From JBIOHJ01 sp044448905 (GTDB lineage Bacteria; Bacteroidota; Bacteroidia; AKYH767-A; OLB10): a DNA stretch of 7,465 nt. Below the pieces are notes generated by a model. It was not told where the DNA came from. It did not search any database and saw only the letters and a program-made list of their open reading frames with translations. Every line of letters begins with the position of its first letter. Positions within the stretch are counted from its first letter, which is position 1. The position numbers and the translations under genes are program-made. The DNA lies in NCBI GenBank assembly GCA_044448905.1, contig JBIOHJ010000146.1:1-7465 (forward strand). Direction: 5' to 3'. Below, piece by piece: positions 1-6,413 of the stretch.

Positions 1-512
1 ACGAAATTCGTATGGAAACTGTTTTTGAAGCCATTCATCAGTCAACCATAATTAAAGCAATGATGGAAGCGCATCCTTATGAAGAGGTGGCTTATGATAT
101 TTACCCGCTCGATAATGTTTATCAAAAAGCAGGCTCTGGTATGATTGGTTACCTTGAAAATGAAATGGAAGAAAAAGATTTTCTTGCACACATCAAGAGT
201 ACGATGAAGACTTCCTCTATCCGCCATACGCGGCTTACAGGAAAAAAAGTTAATAAAGTTGCTGTTTGCGGAGGAGCGGGCAGTTTTCTTCTGAATGATG
301 CCATAAATAAAGGAGCACAATTCTTTATTTCGGCTGATTTCAAATACCACCAGTTTTTTGATGCCGATAACAGGTTAGTAATTGCCGATATCGGGCACTA
401 TGAAAGCGAGCAGTTTACCAAAGAGTTGCTGTTTGATTTACTTAAAGATAAATTTCCTACATTTGCGCTCCATTTTACGGAAATCAATACTAATCCTGTC
501 TATTATTTTTAA
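1..512 (+). CDS. Nif3-like dinuclear metal centre protein (DUF34), 3' part, 5' end outside window
   Basis: This is the C-terminal part of a Nif3/YqfO-type protein. The frame is open from base 3, so the ATG at 12 is an internal methionine and the true start lies upstream. About 169 residues are present; the Bacteroidetes family is usually about 365 long. Numbered from the internal Met, residues about 12-108 look like the PII/CutA-like insertion domain (AHPYEEVAYDIYPL at 20-33, GSGMIG at 41-46, IRHT at 70-73). The end of the Nif3 core follows, with AVCGGAGSFL, SADFKYHQFFDAD and GHYESEQ. In this family the His and the Glu four residues later in the last motif (H129, E133) bind the two-metal site; both are intact. 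The other metal ligands are in the missing N-terminal half. The protein is expected to be cytosolic and hexameric. Its cellular role is poorly defined, and GTP cyclohydrolase-like claims for some members are not general. It is followed 95 bases on by the zinc-ribbon gene, a frequent partner. Confidence 0.93.
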   Translation, partial: EIRMETVFEAIHQSTIIKAMMEAHPYEEVAYDIYPLDNVYQKAGSGMIGYLENEMEEKDFLAHIKSTMKTSSIRHTRLTGKKVNKVAVCGGAGSFLLNDAINKGAQFFISADFKYHQFFDADNRLVIADIGHYESEQFTKELLFDLLKDKFPTFALHFTEINTNPVYYF

Positions 513-607
513 ACAGTTAAAGAGATAAAAGCCTGATAATCTTAATGTCAGGGGAAAAAGTATTGACTTGAACAGCAAACATTGAAAAACCGATTCTGAA
601 ACAAACA

Positions 608-1477
608 ATGGCAACCAAAACATCAACAAGAAAGACTTTAAAATCCAAATCGGCAATTCCGCCTGTAGAGCATAAAATATCTGATTACAGCGAGATTCCG
701 AAACTCAATTTTGTAATAAAGTTTTTTACTCCCGAAAAAGGCGAGGCTACCATTGAACAAAAATTACTTGCGCTTTACCAGCTTCAGCAGATAGATTCAC
801 AGATTGACAAAATCCGTGTTATAAGGGGTGAACTGCCTATGGAGGTTTCTGACCTGGAAGATGAAGTGCTTGGACTCCAAACCCGGATTAATAATTATAT
901 CGAAGAAGCAAAAGTTTTGCAGGAGCAGATTAATAATAAAAAGCAGTCAATTAAGGATGCCACTTCGCTCATTAAAAAATACTCATCGCAGCAAAGCAAT
1001 GTAAAAAATAACCGCGAATTTGAATCGCTAAATAAAGAGACTGAATTCCAGCAGCTGGAAATTCAGCTTTCCGAAAAAAGAATTAAAGAATACGCTGCTG
1101 AATACAATGCTAAAATAGCAATCATTGAAGCTTCGAAACAAACGTTGGAAGAACGGGTAAATGATTTGAGAAATAAAAAAGGAGAGCTGGATAATATTAT
1201 AGCCGAAACTGAAAAAGAAGAAGAAAACCTTTCTAAAAGTTCGGAGAAAGCTTCTTCGATAATTGAATCGAGGCTGCGCAATGCCTACAGTCGGATCCGC
1301 ACGAATGCGCGAAATGGCTTGGCTGTGGTAACAATTGAAAGAGATGCATGCGGGGGCTGCTTTAATAAAATTCCACCGCAACGTCAGCTCGACATCAGGC
1401 AGCGAAAAAAAGTTATTGTTTGCGAGCATTGCGGGCGAATCCTCGTTGACAGCCACCTGCTTGATTTACTAAAATGA
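608..1477 (+). CDS. C4-type zinc-ribbon coiled-coil protein (DUF164 / CT398 / HP0958-like)
   Basis: The 289-residue product has three parts. Residues 1-18 are a basic Lys/Thr/Ser-rich tail. A long charged coiled coil covers about 50-235 and includes the family motif RGELP at 73-77 and a KNNREFESL stretch. A C-terminal zinc ribbon has CGGC at C248/C251 and CEHC at C272/C275, so all four metal ligands are present. This architecture matches the family of Chlamydia CT398 and Helicobacter HP0958, where members have been reported to bind sigma-54 and, in Helicobacter, to affect flagellar gene output. The role in Bacteroidetes is not known to me. The ATG at 608 is chosen because no other in-frame ATG occurs before residue 78, inside the conserved core, and the leader aaacaaaca is the A-rich type usual in this phylum. 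Residues about 20-45 are not an obvious part of the family core. A terminator follows the stop codon closely. Confidence 0.92.
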   Translation: MATKTSTRKTLKSKSAIPPVEHKISDYSEIPKLNFVIKFFTPEKGEATIEQKLLALYQLQQIDSQIDKIRVIRGELPMEVSDLEDEVLGLQTRINNYIEEAKVLQEQINNKKQSIKDATSLIKKYSSQQSNVKNNREFESLNKETEFQQLEIQLSEKRIKEYAAEYNAKIAIIEASKQTLEERVNDLRNKKGELDNIIAETEKEEENLSKSSEKASSIIESRLRNAYSRIRTNARNGLAVVTIERDACGGCFNKIPPQRQLDIRQRKKVIVCEHCGRILVDSHLLDLLK

Positions 1478-1496
1478 TGCAGTGAAAAAAAATATA

Positions 1497-1527
1497 GAGG
1501 ATTTCTGAAAAGAAATCCTTTTTTTTT
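1497..1527 (+). terminator. Rho-independent terminator after the zinc-ribbon gene
   Basis: A perfect 9-bp stem, AGGATTTCT (1498-1506) with AGAAATCCT (1511-1519), encloses a GAAA tetraloop (1507-1510). A run of T follows from 1519 to 1527. One G-U and one A-U pair could lengthen the stem. An A-run lies before the stem (1485-1492), so a weaker terminator on the opposite strand is possible, but no gene on that strand points at it. The hairpin ends 19 bases before the next start codon. Confidence 0.88.
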
Positions 1528-1546
1528 GACCTTTGGTGTTCAGCAA

Positions 1547-3034
1547 ATGAACAGATATATACTATTCATTTTAATTTTTTTTGCGGGAGCAAGTACATGC
1601 CATGCTGAATTTGTTTTTACTGCCGGTTGCTCACGTGCTTATACTGAAGTGATGAATCTAAATTTTGTAAATGCGAGAAAGATTCTTGAAACGGAAGAAA
1701 AATCAAACCCTAGGAATTTTATTCCTGAGTACATTGAAAGCTATATTGATTTTCTTACCGCTTTTATCTCTGAAGAAGAAAATGATTTTAAAAACCTGAA
1801 AACAAAACGGGCTGAACGGCTAAACCGGATTGAAGAAGAGAATGAAAACTCACCCTATTATTTGTTGGTAAAGGCCGAAATGAATTTGCAGGAAGCAGTT
1901 GTAAAAATAAAATTTGAAGAATACCTGACCGCAGCGATTGAATTCAGAAAAGCATACCGGCAGCTTGAATCCAACCAGGAAAAATTTCCTGATTTTGTTC
2001 CTAATAAAAAATGTCTTGGAATACTTCATGCGCTTATCGGGGCTGTGCCTTCAAACTTTAAATGGGCAACTAATTTATTGGGCTTTAGAGGAACCATTCC
2101 GCAGGGATTAAATGAGCTTCGCGATTTGTTAAAAATTTCGGAAACCGATGCAAACTATACACACCTGTATGATGAAACCATAATAATGCTGATGTTTTTT
2201 GAATTTCATTTGCTTGAGAATAATCAATCGGCAATGGAACTGGCAGGAAAAATTGAAGACAAAAAATTAAACCAGCTTCATTTGTTTGCTTTGGTTAGTA
2301 TTTATCTTTACTCGGCACAAAATGAAAAATGCATTGAACTGCTCAGCCATCGGGTTAAAAACAAAGATGAGTTTCCGCTTCATTATCTCGATTTTATGCT
2401 TGGCATGGCAAAGTTGAATAAACTCGACATGAGCGCTGGACCTTATTTTGAATCCTATACTCAGAATTATAAAGGAGAAAGTTTTGTAAAAGCAGCATAC
2501 CAGAAACTTGGATGGATAGGTTTATTAAATGGAGATACAACCGCATATTTTTTAAATATGAAATCCGCCAAAGAAAAAAGTGACGATTTTACTGACGAAG
2601 ATATACAGGCATTAAAGGAAGCCGAAGCGGGTGTAATACCAAATATTTATTTGCTGCGTGCGAGGTTATTGTTCGATGGCGGGTATTATGACCGTTCGGT
2701 TTCTGAAATTTCAGGCAAACCCATCTCCTGTTTTCCGAAATTCCGCGATCAATTGGAATTTACTTATCGCCTGGCACGTATTTATGATAAGCAGGGAAAA
2801 AAAGATAAAGCGATTGCAAACTATGAGAAGACAATTAAAAACGGGGAAGACTATAGGTTTTATTTTGCCGCTAACTCTGCATTATACGAAGGATTAATAT
2901 ATGAGAATTTATCGGATACCGTTAATGCAACGCGGTGTTATCAGAAATGCCTTTCGATGCGCAATCACGAATATCAAAACAGCATTGACCAGAAAGCAGA
3001 ATCAGGATTGAACAGGCTAAACAGTAAACATTAA
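1547..3034 (+). CDS. Exported TPR-repeat protein with IML2/TTC39-like (DUF3808-like) motif
   Basis: The 495-residue product begins with a signal peptide: NRY, then a hydrophobic core at residues 4-16, with probable signal peptidase I cleavage after CHA (residue 20). The mature protein is therefore periplasmic or at the outer membrane. The ATG at 1547 is preferred over the in-frame TTG at 1526, because that codon sits in the T-run of the terminator and would add seven residues before the signal peptide. The rest is alpha-helical. Clear TPR-like units lie at about 404-437 (RLARIYDKQGKKDKAIANYE) and 438-471. The segment at 163-190 (LIGAVPSNFKW, LLGFRGTIPQGL) resembles the 'PP..K.L..LGF.G....GL..L' signature of the IML2/TTC39 family; I judge this from memory, so it is moderately supported. 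No catalytic motif is visible, and a scaffold or protein-binding role is inferred from TPR repeats only. The methyltransferase gene starts 27 bases after the stop. Confidence 0.85.
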   Translation: MNRYILFILIFFAGASTCHAEFVFTAGCSRAYTEVMNLNFVNARKILETEEKSNPRNFIPEYIESYIDFLTAFISEEENDFKNLKTKRAERLNRIEEENENSPYYLLVKAEMNLQEAVVKIKFEEYLTAAIEFRKAYRQLESNQEKFPDFVPNKKCLGILHALIGAVPSNFKWATNLLGFRGTIPQGLNELRDLLKISETDANYTHLYDETIIMLMFFEFHLLENNQSAMELAGKIEDKKLNQLHLFALVSIYLYSAQNEKCIELLSHRVKNKDEFPLHYLDFMLGMAKLNKLDMSAGPYFESYTQNYKGESFVKAAYQKLGWIGLLNGDTTAYFLNMKSAKEKSDDFTDEDIQALKEAEAGVIPNIYLLRARLLFDGGYYDRSVSEISGKPISCFPKFRDQLEFTYRLARIYDKQGKKDKAIANYEKTIKNGEDYRFYFAANSALYEGLIYENLSDTVNATRCYQKCLSMRNHEYQNSIDQKAESGLNRLNSKH

Positions 3035-3037
3035 TTG

Positions 3038-3057
3038 TAAATCATAAATCATAAACC
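3038..3057 (+). repeat. Short tandem heptamer TAAATCA
   Basis: Two perfect copies of TAAATCA (3038-3044, 3045-3051) are followed by a partial third, TAAACC, in the 27-base gap between the TPR and methyltransferase genes. The repeat lies directly in the leader of the methyltransferase gene. It may be a simple slippage product with no function. Confidence 0.6.
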
Positions 3058-3061
3058 AAAC

Positions 3062-3703
3062 ATGGATTTCCTTCCTCCCGAAATTGAAGCGTATGTTGAA
3101 AAATACACGCAGCCTGAACCGGAAGTATTAGCAGAGCTAAACCGCGATACCAACGCAAATGTTTTAGTACCGCGCATGCTTGCCGGGCATTTGCAGGGGC
3201 AGGTATTATCAATGCTCAGCAAAATGATACAGCCAAAAAAAATTCTTGAGGTTGGAACCTACACAGGGTATTCGGCAATTTGTTTTGCGCAAGGACTTCA
3301 GCCAGGTGGAGTTTTACACACCATTGACATTAATGAAGAACTGGAAGAAATGATAAAAAAATATTTTAAAAAAGCGGGGTTGGAAAATATTATTCAGCTT
3401 CATATTGGAAATGCGACAAAAATTATCCCTTCGCTGGAAGGACCTTTTGATATTGTTTACATTGATGCCGATAAAGAAAATTATTCAAACTATTATGATC
3501 TTGTTTTTGATAAGGTAAGAAATGGAGGATTTATTATTGCCGATAATGTTTTGTGGAGCGGCAATGTTATGAAACCCGAAAGAGAAATGGATGAAGAAAC
3601 AAAAGCAATTGTTGCTTATTGTAAAAAGGTTCATAATGATGACAGAGTGGAAAATGTTATTTTTCCGATAAGGGATGGATTGATGATTGCACGAAAAAGA
3701 TAA
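3062..3703 (+). CDS. SAM-dependent O-methyltransferase, class I, COMT/CCoAOMT type
   Basis: The 213-residue product is a full-length member of Methyltransf_3, the family of metal-dependent small-molecule O-methyltransferases. The SAM-binding motif I is ILEVGTYTGYSA (61-72) and the acidic residue at the end of strand 2 is D89 (TIDIN). The metal-binding residues of plant caffeoyl-CoA O-methyltransferase have clear equivalents: D135 in YIDADK, and D161-N162 in ADNVLW, with the same 26-residue spacing between the aspartates. The enzyme is therefore probably active, transferring a methyl group from SAM to a hydroxyl, typically of a catechol-like substrate. The real substrate cannot be read from sequence. 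There is no signal peptide, so it is cytosolic. The stop codon is two bases before the pseG start, which suggests co-transcription with the pseudaminic acid genes. Family members in Bacteroidetes also occur without such genes, so the link may be positional only. Confidence 0.93.
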   Translation: MDFLPPEIEAYVEKYTQPEPEVLAELNRDTNANVLVPRMLAGHLQGQVLSMLSKMIQPKKILEVGTYTGYSAICFAQGLQPGGVLHTIDINEELEEMIKKYFKKAGLENIIQLHIGNATKIIPSLEGPFDIVYIDADKENYSNYYDLVFDKVRNGGFIIADNVLWSGNVMKPEREMDEETKAIVAYCKKVHNDDRVENVIFPIRDGLMIARKR

Positions 3704-3705
3704 TT

Positions 3706-4764
3706 GTGAAACCAAAAATTATTTTCCGCGCTGATGGTAACCGTTATATCGGTGTGGGGCATGTAATCCGTTCGCTTGCTTTAGCCGATATGCTCAAAGC
3801 AGAGTTTAATTGTATTTGGGCAATACAACAATCCGATGAGTATTTAGCCTCATTAATCAGGCAAAGTGCTTCTGAAATAATTTCTTTAGAAGCCATTGAT
3901 AATTACACTTCGGGCATTGATGAAAAATATATTTACGAAGCAAATCAATTTTCACAAAAGCACCTGAGTGGAAATGAAATTGTAGTGCTTGACGGATATC
4001 ACTTTAAAACAAGCTATCAGCAAATTATCAAATCAACAGGATGCAAGGTTGTTGCCATTGATGATTTACATGCATGGCATAACGTAGCCGATTTGATTAT
4101 TAACCATGCCGAAGGTGTTAGATTAGAAAATTATTCTGCCGAACCCTATACTCAATTTTGCCTTGGGCTTAAATTCGCGTTACTCCGTTCGCCTTTTCTG
4201 AGAAAAACAAATGCAGCAAGAAAAATAAATTCGGTTAAAAAAATATTTGTGAGCATGGGCGGTGCCGATACGAATAATGTTTGCGGGAAAATTTTAATGA
4301 TACTTGCACAGGTAAAAAAAATTGAAGCGGTAACTGTTTTGCCCGGAAACGGAAACCAGCATATAAACAGACTTGAGGAGATCATCCGTTCAACTCCTGG
4401 AAAAAACATTCAGCTAAAATTCAACCTCGCTGCACAGGAATTATCTGATGAACTTGCTTCCTGCCAGCTTGCCGTTTGCCCCGGAAGCGGTACTGCCATT
4501 GAAGCGTGTGCAACGGGCATTGGAATTATTTCTGGTCATACAGTTTCTAATCAATTATCCATTTTAAACGGATTAAAAAGTCATCATTGCTTAATTGACG
4601 TGGGAAATTTAGTTACCGTTAATTCGGATTCGATTTACTTTGCAATAATGAAGCTGATAAATAACCCTTCAGAGATAAACGAGATGATTTTGCACCAGCA
4701 AAAATTAATTGATGGCAAATCTCCTGAAAGGTTGCTTGAATATTTTTTAAAACTATCTAAATAA
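3706..4764 (+). CDS. pseG: PseG: UDP-2,4-diacetamido-2,4,6-trideoxy-beta-L-altropyranose hydrolase
   Basis: PseG removes UDP from the 2,4-diacetamido-trideoxy-altrose nucleotide, the fourth step of pseudaminic acid synthesis in the cytosol. The 352-residue product has the GT-B-like fold signature. The N-terminal segment is FRADGNRYIGVGHVIRSLAL, with the glycine loop and H19, the counterpart of the essential His17 of Campylobacter PseG. VLDGYHF lies at 94-100 and AIDDLHAWH at 117-125. The C-terminal half begins with FVSMGGADTNN (181-191) and contains the nucleotide-binding segment CPGSGTAIEA (258-267) and SNQ (281-283). Translation starts at GTG 3706; no ATG is nearby, and this start places FRADGN at the usual distance from the N-terminus. 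The gene ends with tandem TAA TAA, after which pseH starts at once. The identification is strengthened by pseH and pseI downstream. A general glycosyltransferase is the main alternative. Confidence 0.92.
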   Translation: MKPKIIFRADGNRYIGVGHVIRSLALADMLKAEFNCIWAIQQSDEYLASLIRQSASEIISLEAIDNYTSGIDEKYIYEANQFSQKHLSGNEIVVLDGYHFKTSYQQIIKSTGCKVVAIDDLHAWHNVADLIINHAEGVRLENYSAEPYTQFCLGLKFALLRSPFLRKTNAARKINSVKKIFVSMGGADTNNVCGKILMILAQVKKIEAVTVLPGNGNQHINRLEEIIRSTPGKNIQLKFNLAAQELSDELASCQLAVCPGSGTAIEACATGIGIISGHTVSNQLSILNGLKSHHCLIDVGNLVTVNSDSIYFAIMKLINNPSEINEMILHQQKLIDGKSPERLLEYFLKLSK

Positions 4765-4767
4765 TAA

Positions 4768-5232
4768 ATGGAACAACTGCATTTCCGGTTTGCGAATACG
4801 AATGATGTAGACTTATATTATGAATGGGCGAATGATCCGCTGGTGCGTTCGCAATCTTATCGTAACAATGAGATTAATTATAATGACCATGTTAAATGGT
4901 TTAATGAAAAGCTGCGATCGGATGATTGTAAATTTTATTTATTTGTAAATGAAAATAATATTCCGGTCGGGCAGGTGCGTATAGATAAAAGTAATGAGAA
5001 AGTAATTATTGGAATCTCGATTGATGAAAAATTCAGAGGAAAATCTTTCGGAAATAAAATGCTGCTCATGGCGACTGATCATTATCTTGCTGAACATCCC
5101 GGTGCAAGTATTTATGCATATATTAAAACAAATAATGTAGCTTCGTATCATGCATTTAAGAAGGCAGGATTTGGCAGTGACTCCATCGTTACAGAACAAG
5201 GAGCAGAAAGTTTTGAATTAATTAAAAAATAA
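4768..5232 (+). CDS. pseH: PseH-type GNAT N-acetyltransferase, pseudaminic acid pathway
   Basis: PseH acetylates the 4-amino group of UDP-4-amino-4,6-dideoxy-N-acetyl-beta-L-altrosamine using acetyl-CoA. It makes the substrate of PseG, encoded just upstream. The 154-residue product has the GNAT fold. An N-terminal W-A-N-D-P-L-V-R block (20-27) and H41-xx-WF (44-45) are typical of PseH and related nucleotide-sugar acetyltransferases. Motif A is R90-G-K-S-F-G95, the acetyl-CoA pyrophosphate loop. N122/N123, S126, F130 and K132-AGF form the usual C-terminal GNAT motif. It starts three bases after the pseG stop, so the genes are probably translationally coupled. Its Asn codons are 14 AAT to 1 AAC, an AT-biased pattern. 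Sequence alone would only say GNAT; the specific assignment rests on its place between pseG and pseI. Confidence 0.88.
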   Translation: MEQLHFRFANTNDVDLYYEWANDPLVRSQSYRNNEINYNDHVKWFNEKLRSDDCKFYLFVNENNIPVGQVRIDKSNEKVIIGISIDEKFRGKSFGNKMLLMATDHYLAEHPGASIYAYIKTNNVASYHAFKKAGFGSDSIVTEQGAESFELIKK

Positions 5233-5250
5233 ATCCGGTTTATTTTATTT

Positions 5251-6324
5251 ATGAACGATATCAGGCTTGGAAAATATACCATAGGTAAAAACCATCCGCC
5301 ATTTATTATTGCCGAAATGAGCGGTAATCACAATCAATCGCTCGAACGGGCTTTAAAAATTGTTGAGGAAGCGGCTGCATGCGGTGCTCATGCAATTAAA
5401 ATACAAACCTATACTCCCGATACGCTGACGATTGATTACGATAAAGGTTTGTTTTTTATTAAAGATAAAAACTCCCTTTGGAAAGGTCGCACCTTATATG
5501 ATTTGTATAAAGAAGCAATGACTCCATGGGAATGGCATAAGCCGATATTTGATTATTCTCAGGAAAAAGGAATCATTGCTTTCAGTTCTCCATTTGATAT
5601 AACAGCGGTTGATTTTCTTGAAAAACTAAATTGCCCTTTTTATAAAATTGCCTCTTTTGAAAATTGCGATTATACTTTATTGAAAAGTGTTGCATCAACC
5701 GGAAAGCCGGTAATCATGTCAACCGGCTTAAGTACGTTTGAAGATATTAGCGATTCTGTGAAAGTGCTTCGTAATAACGGTTGTAAGGATTTAATTTTAT
5801 TAAAATGTACCAGTTCTTATCCTGCTTCTCCCGAAGACAGTAACTTGGTAACAATTCCTGAAATGGAAAATAAATTTCAATGCCATGTCGGCTTGTCTGA
5901 TCATACATTTGGTATAGGAGCAGCCGTTGCATCAGTGGCGTTAGGAGCGCGCGTTATCGAAAAACATTTTACACTGAGCCGCGCTGATGGTGGTGTGGAT
6001 TCGGCTTTTTCGCTCGAGCCTCATGAATTAAAAAACTTAATTATCGAATCAGAACGTGCATTTTTCGCTTTAGGAAAAATAAGTTTTGAAATTAGCGAAA
6101 GTGAAAAAAGGAGCCTGCGGTATAAACGCTCCATTTACCTGGTAAAAGACATTAAAGCCGGTGAAGTATTTACGAATGAGAACATCCGCGTAATCAGACC
6201 GGGTGATGGTTTACATCCTAAACACATAGAATCTGTTATTGGAAAAAAAGCAAAATCCGATTTAAAACGCGGAGAGCCTTTATCCTGGGATGATGTTTCC
6301 GGACGAAGTGAGAAATCTCTGTAA
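5251..6324 (+). CDS. pseI: PseI: pseudaminic acid synthase (NeuB family)
   Basis: PseI condenses 2,4-diacetamido-2,4,6-trideoxy-L-altrose with phosphoenolpyruvate to give pseudaminic acid, the fifth step of the pathway. The 357-residue product has the two NeuB-family domains. The TIM barrel (about 15-275) has AEMSGNHNQS at 21-30, K50-IQT, FSSPFD (111-116), MSTGL (156-160), LKCTSSYP (184-191), and the metal-binding histidines H217 (LSDH) and H239 (EKHF), matching His215/His236 of Neisseria NeuB. The C-terminal SAF/antifreeze-like domain (about 290-350) starts at KRSIYLVKDIKAGE and has IRPGDGLHPKH. The stretch SRADGGVDSAFSLEP (243-257) is the discriminating feature: pseudaminic acid synthases have GGVDS here, while sialic and legionaminic acid synthases have a GPDH-type sequence. 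The start at 5251 is 18 bases after pseH and has a T-rich leader. No terminator hairpin is visible after the stop. Confidence 0.95.
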   Translation: MNDIRLGKYTIGKNHPPFIIAEMSGNHNQSLERALKIVEEAAACGAHAIKIQTYTPDTLTIDYDKGLFFIKDKNSLWKGRTLYDLYKEAMTPWEWHKPIFDYSQEKGIIAFSSPFDITAVDFLEKLNCPFYKIASFENCDYTLLKSVASTGKPVIMSTGLSTFEDISDSVKVLRNNGCKDLILLKCTSSYPASPEDSNLVTIPEMENKFQCHVGLSDHTFGIGAAVASVALGARVIEKHFTLSRADGGVDSAFSLEPHELKNLIIESERAFFALGKISFEISESEKRSLRYKRSIYLVKDIKAGEVFTNENIRVIRPGDGLHPKHIESVIGKKAKSDLKRGEPLSWDDVSGRSEKSL

Positions 6325-6329
6325 AAATG

Positions 6330-6337
6330 TATATTTG
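6330..6337 (+). promoter_or_regulatory. Probable Bacteroidetes -7 promoter element (TATATTTG)
   Basis: TATATTTG fits the Bacteroidetes primary-sigma -7 consensus TAnnTTTG exactly. It lies five bases after the pseI stop codon and 76 bases before the start of the secreted-protein gene, giving an expected leader of about 70 bases. No convincing -33 TTG/TTTG partner is seen at the usual spacing, so the call rests on the -7 element and its place in the only sizeable gap downstream of the pse genes. Confidence 0.5.
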
Positions 6338-6413
6338 CTAATCGTTGTTTCTGAAAATATTTCCTTATCTTTTTCATAATTAAATCCTGCAATATCAACT
6401 AACCAAAAACCAA

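Noticed and set aside
530..555. Inverted repeat CCTGA/TCAGG in the gap after the Nif3 gene as a terminator
   Set aside because: The stem is only 5 bp with an 11-base loop and is followed by an A-rich, not T-rich, tract. It does not make a credible terminator.
1028..1456. Minus-strand open frame of 142 codons opposite the zinc-ribbon gene
   Set aside because: It lies wholly opposite a well-supported coding region. Its Phe/Ser-rich composition is the mirror of Lys/Glu-rich coiled-coil codons.
1526..1546. TTG at 1526 as the start of the TPR protein
   Set aside because: It lies in the terminator T-run, and the added residues MTFGVQQ would precede a complete signal peptide starting at the ATG at 1547.
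2658..2897. Second + strand frame of 79 codons inside the TPR gene
   Set aside because: It is out of frame within the TPR-encoding region, with no leader or recognisable motif.
3706..6324. Sialic acid (neuABC) or legionaminic acid cluster
   Set aside because: The synthase has the GGVDS motif of pseudaminic acid synthases, and the accompanying hydrolase and acetyltransferase fit PseG and PseH better than NeuC/NeuD or LegG/LegH.
6352..6364. GAAAATATTTCC as a hairpin terminating the pse operon
   Set aside because: Only four A/T-rich pairs can form, and no proper T-run follows at the right distance.
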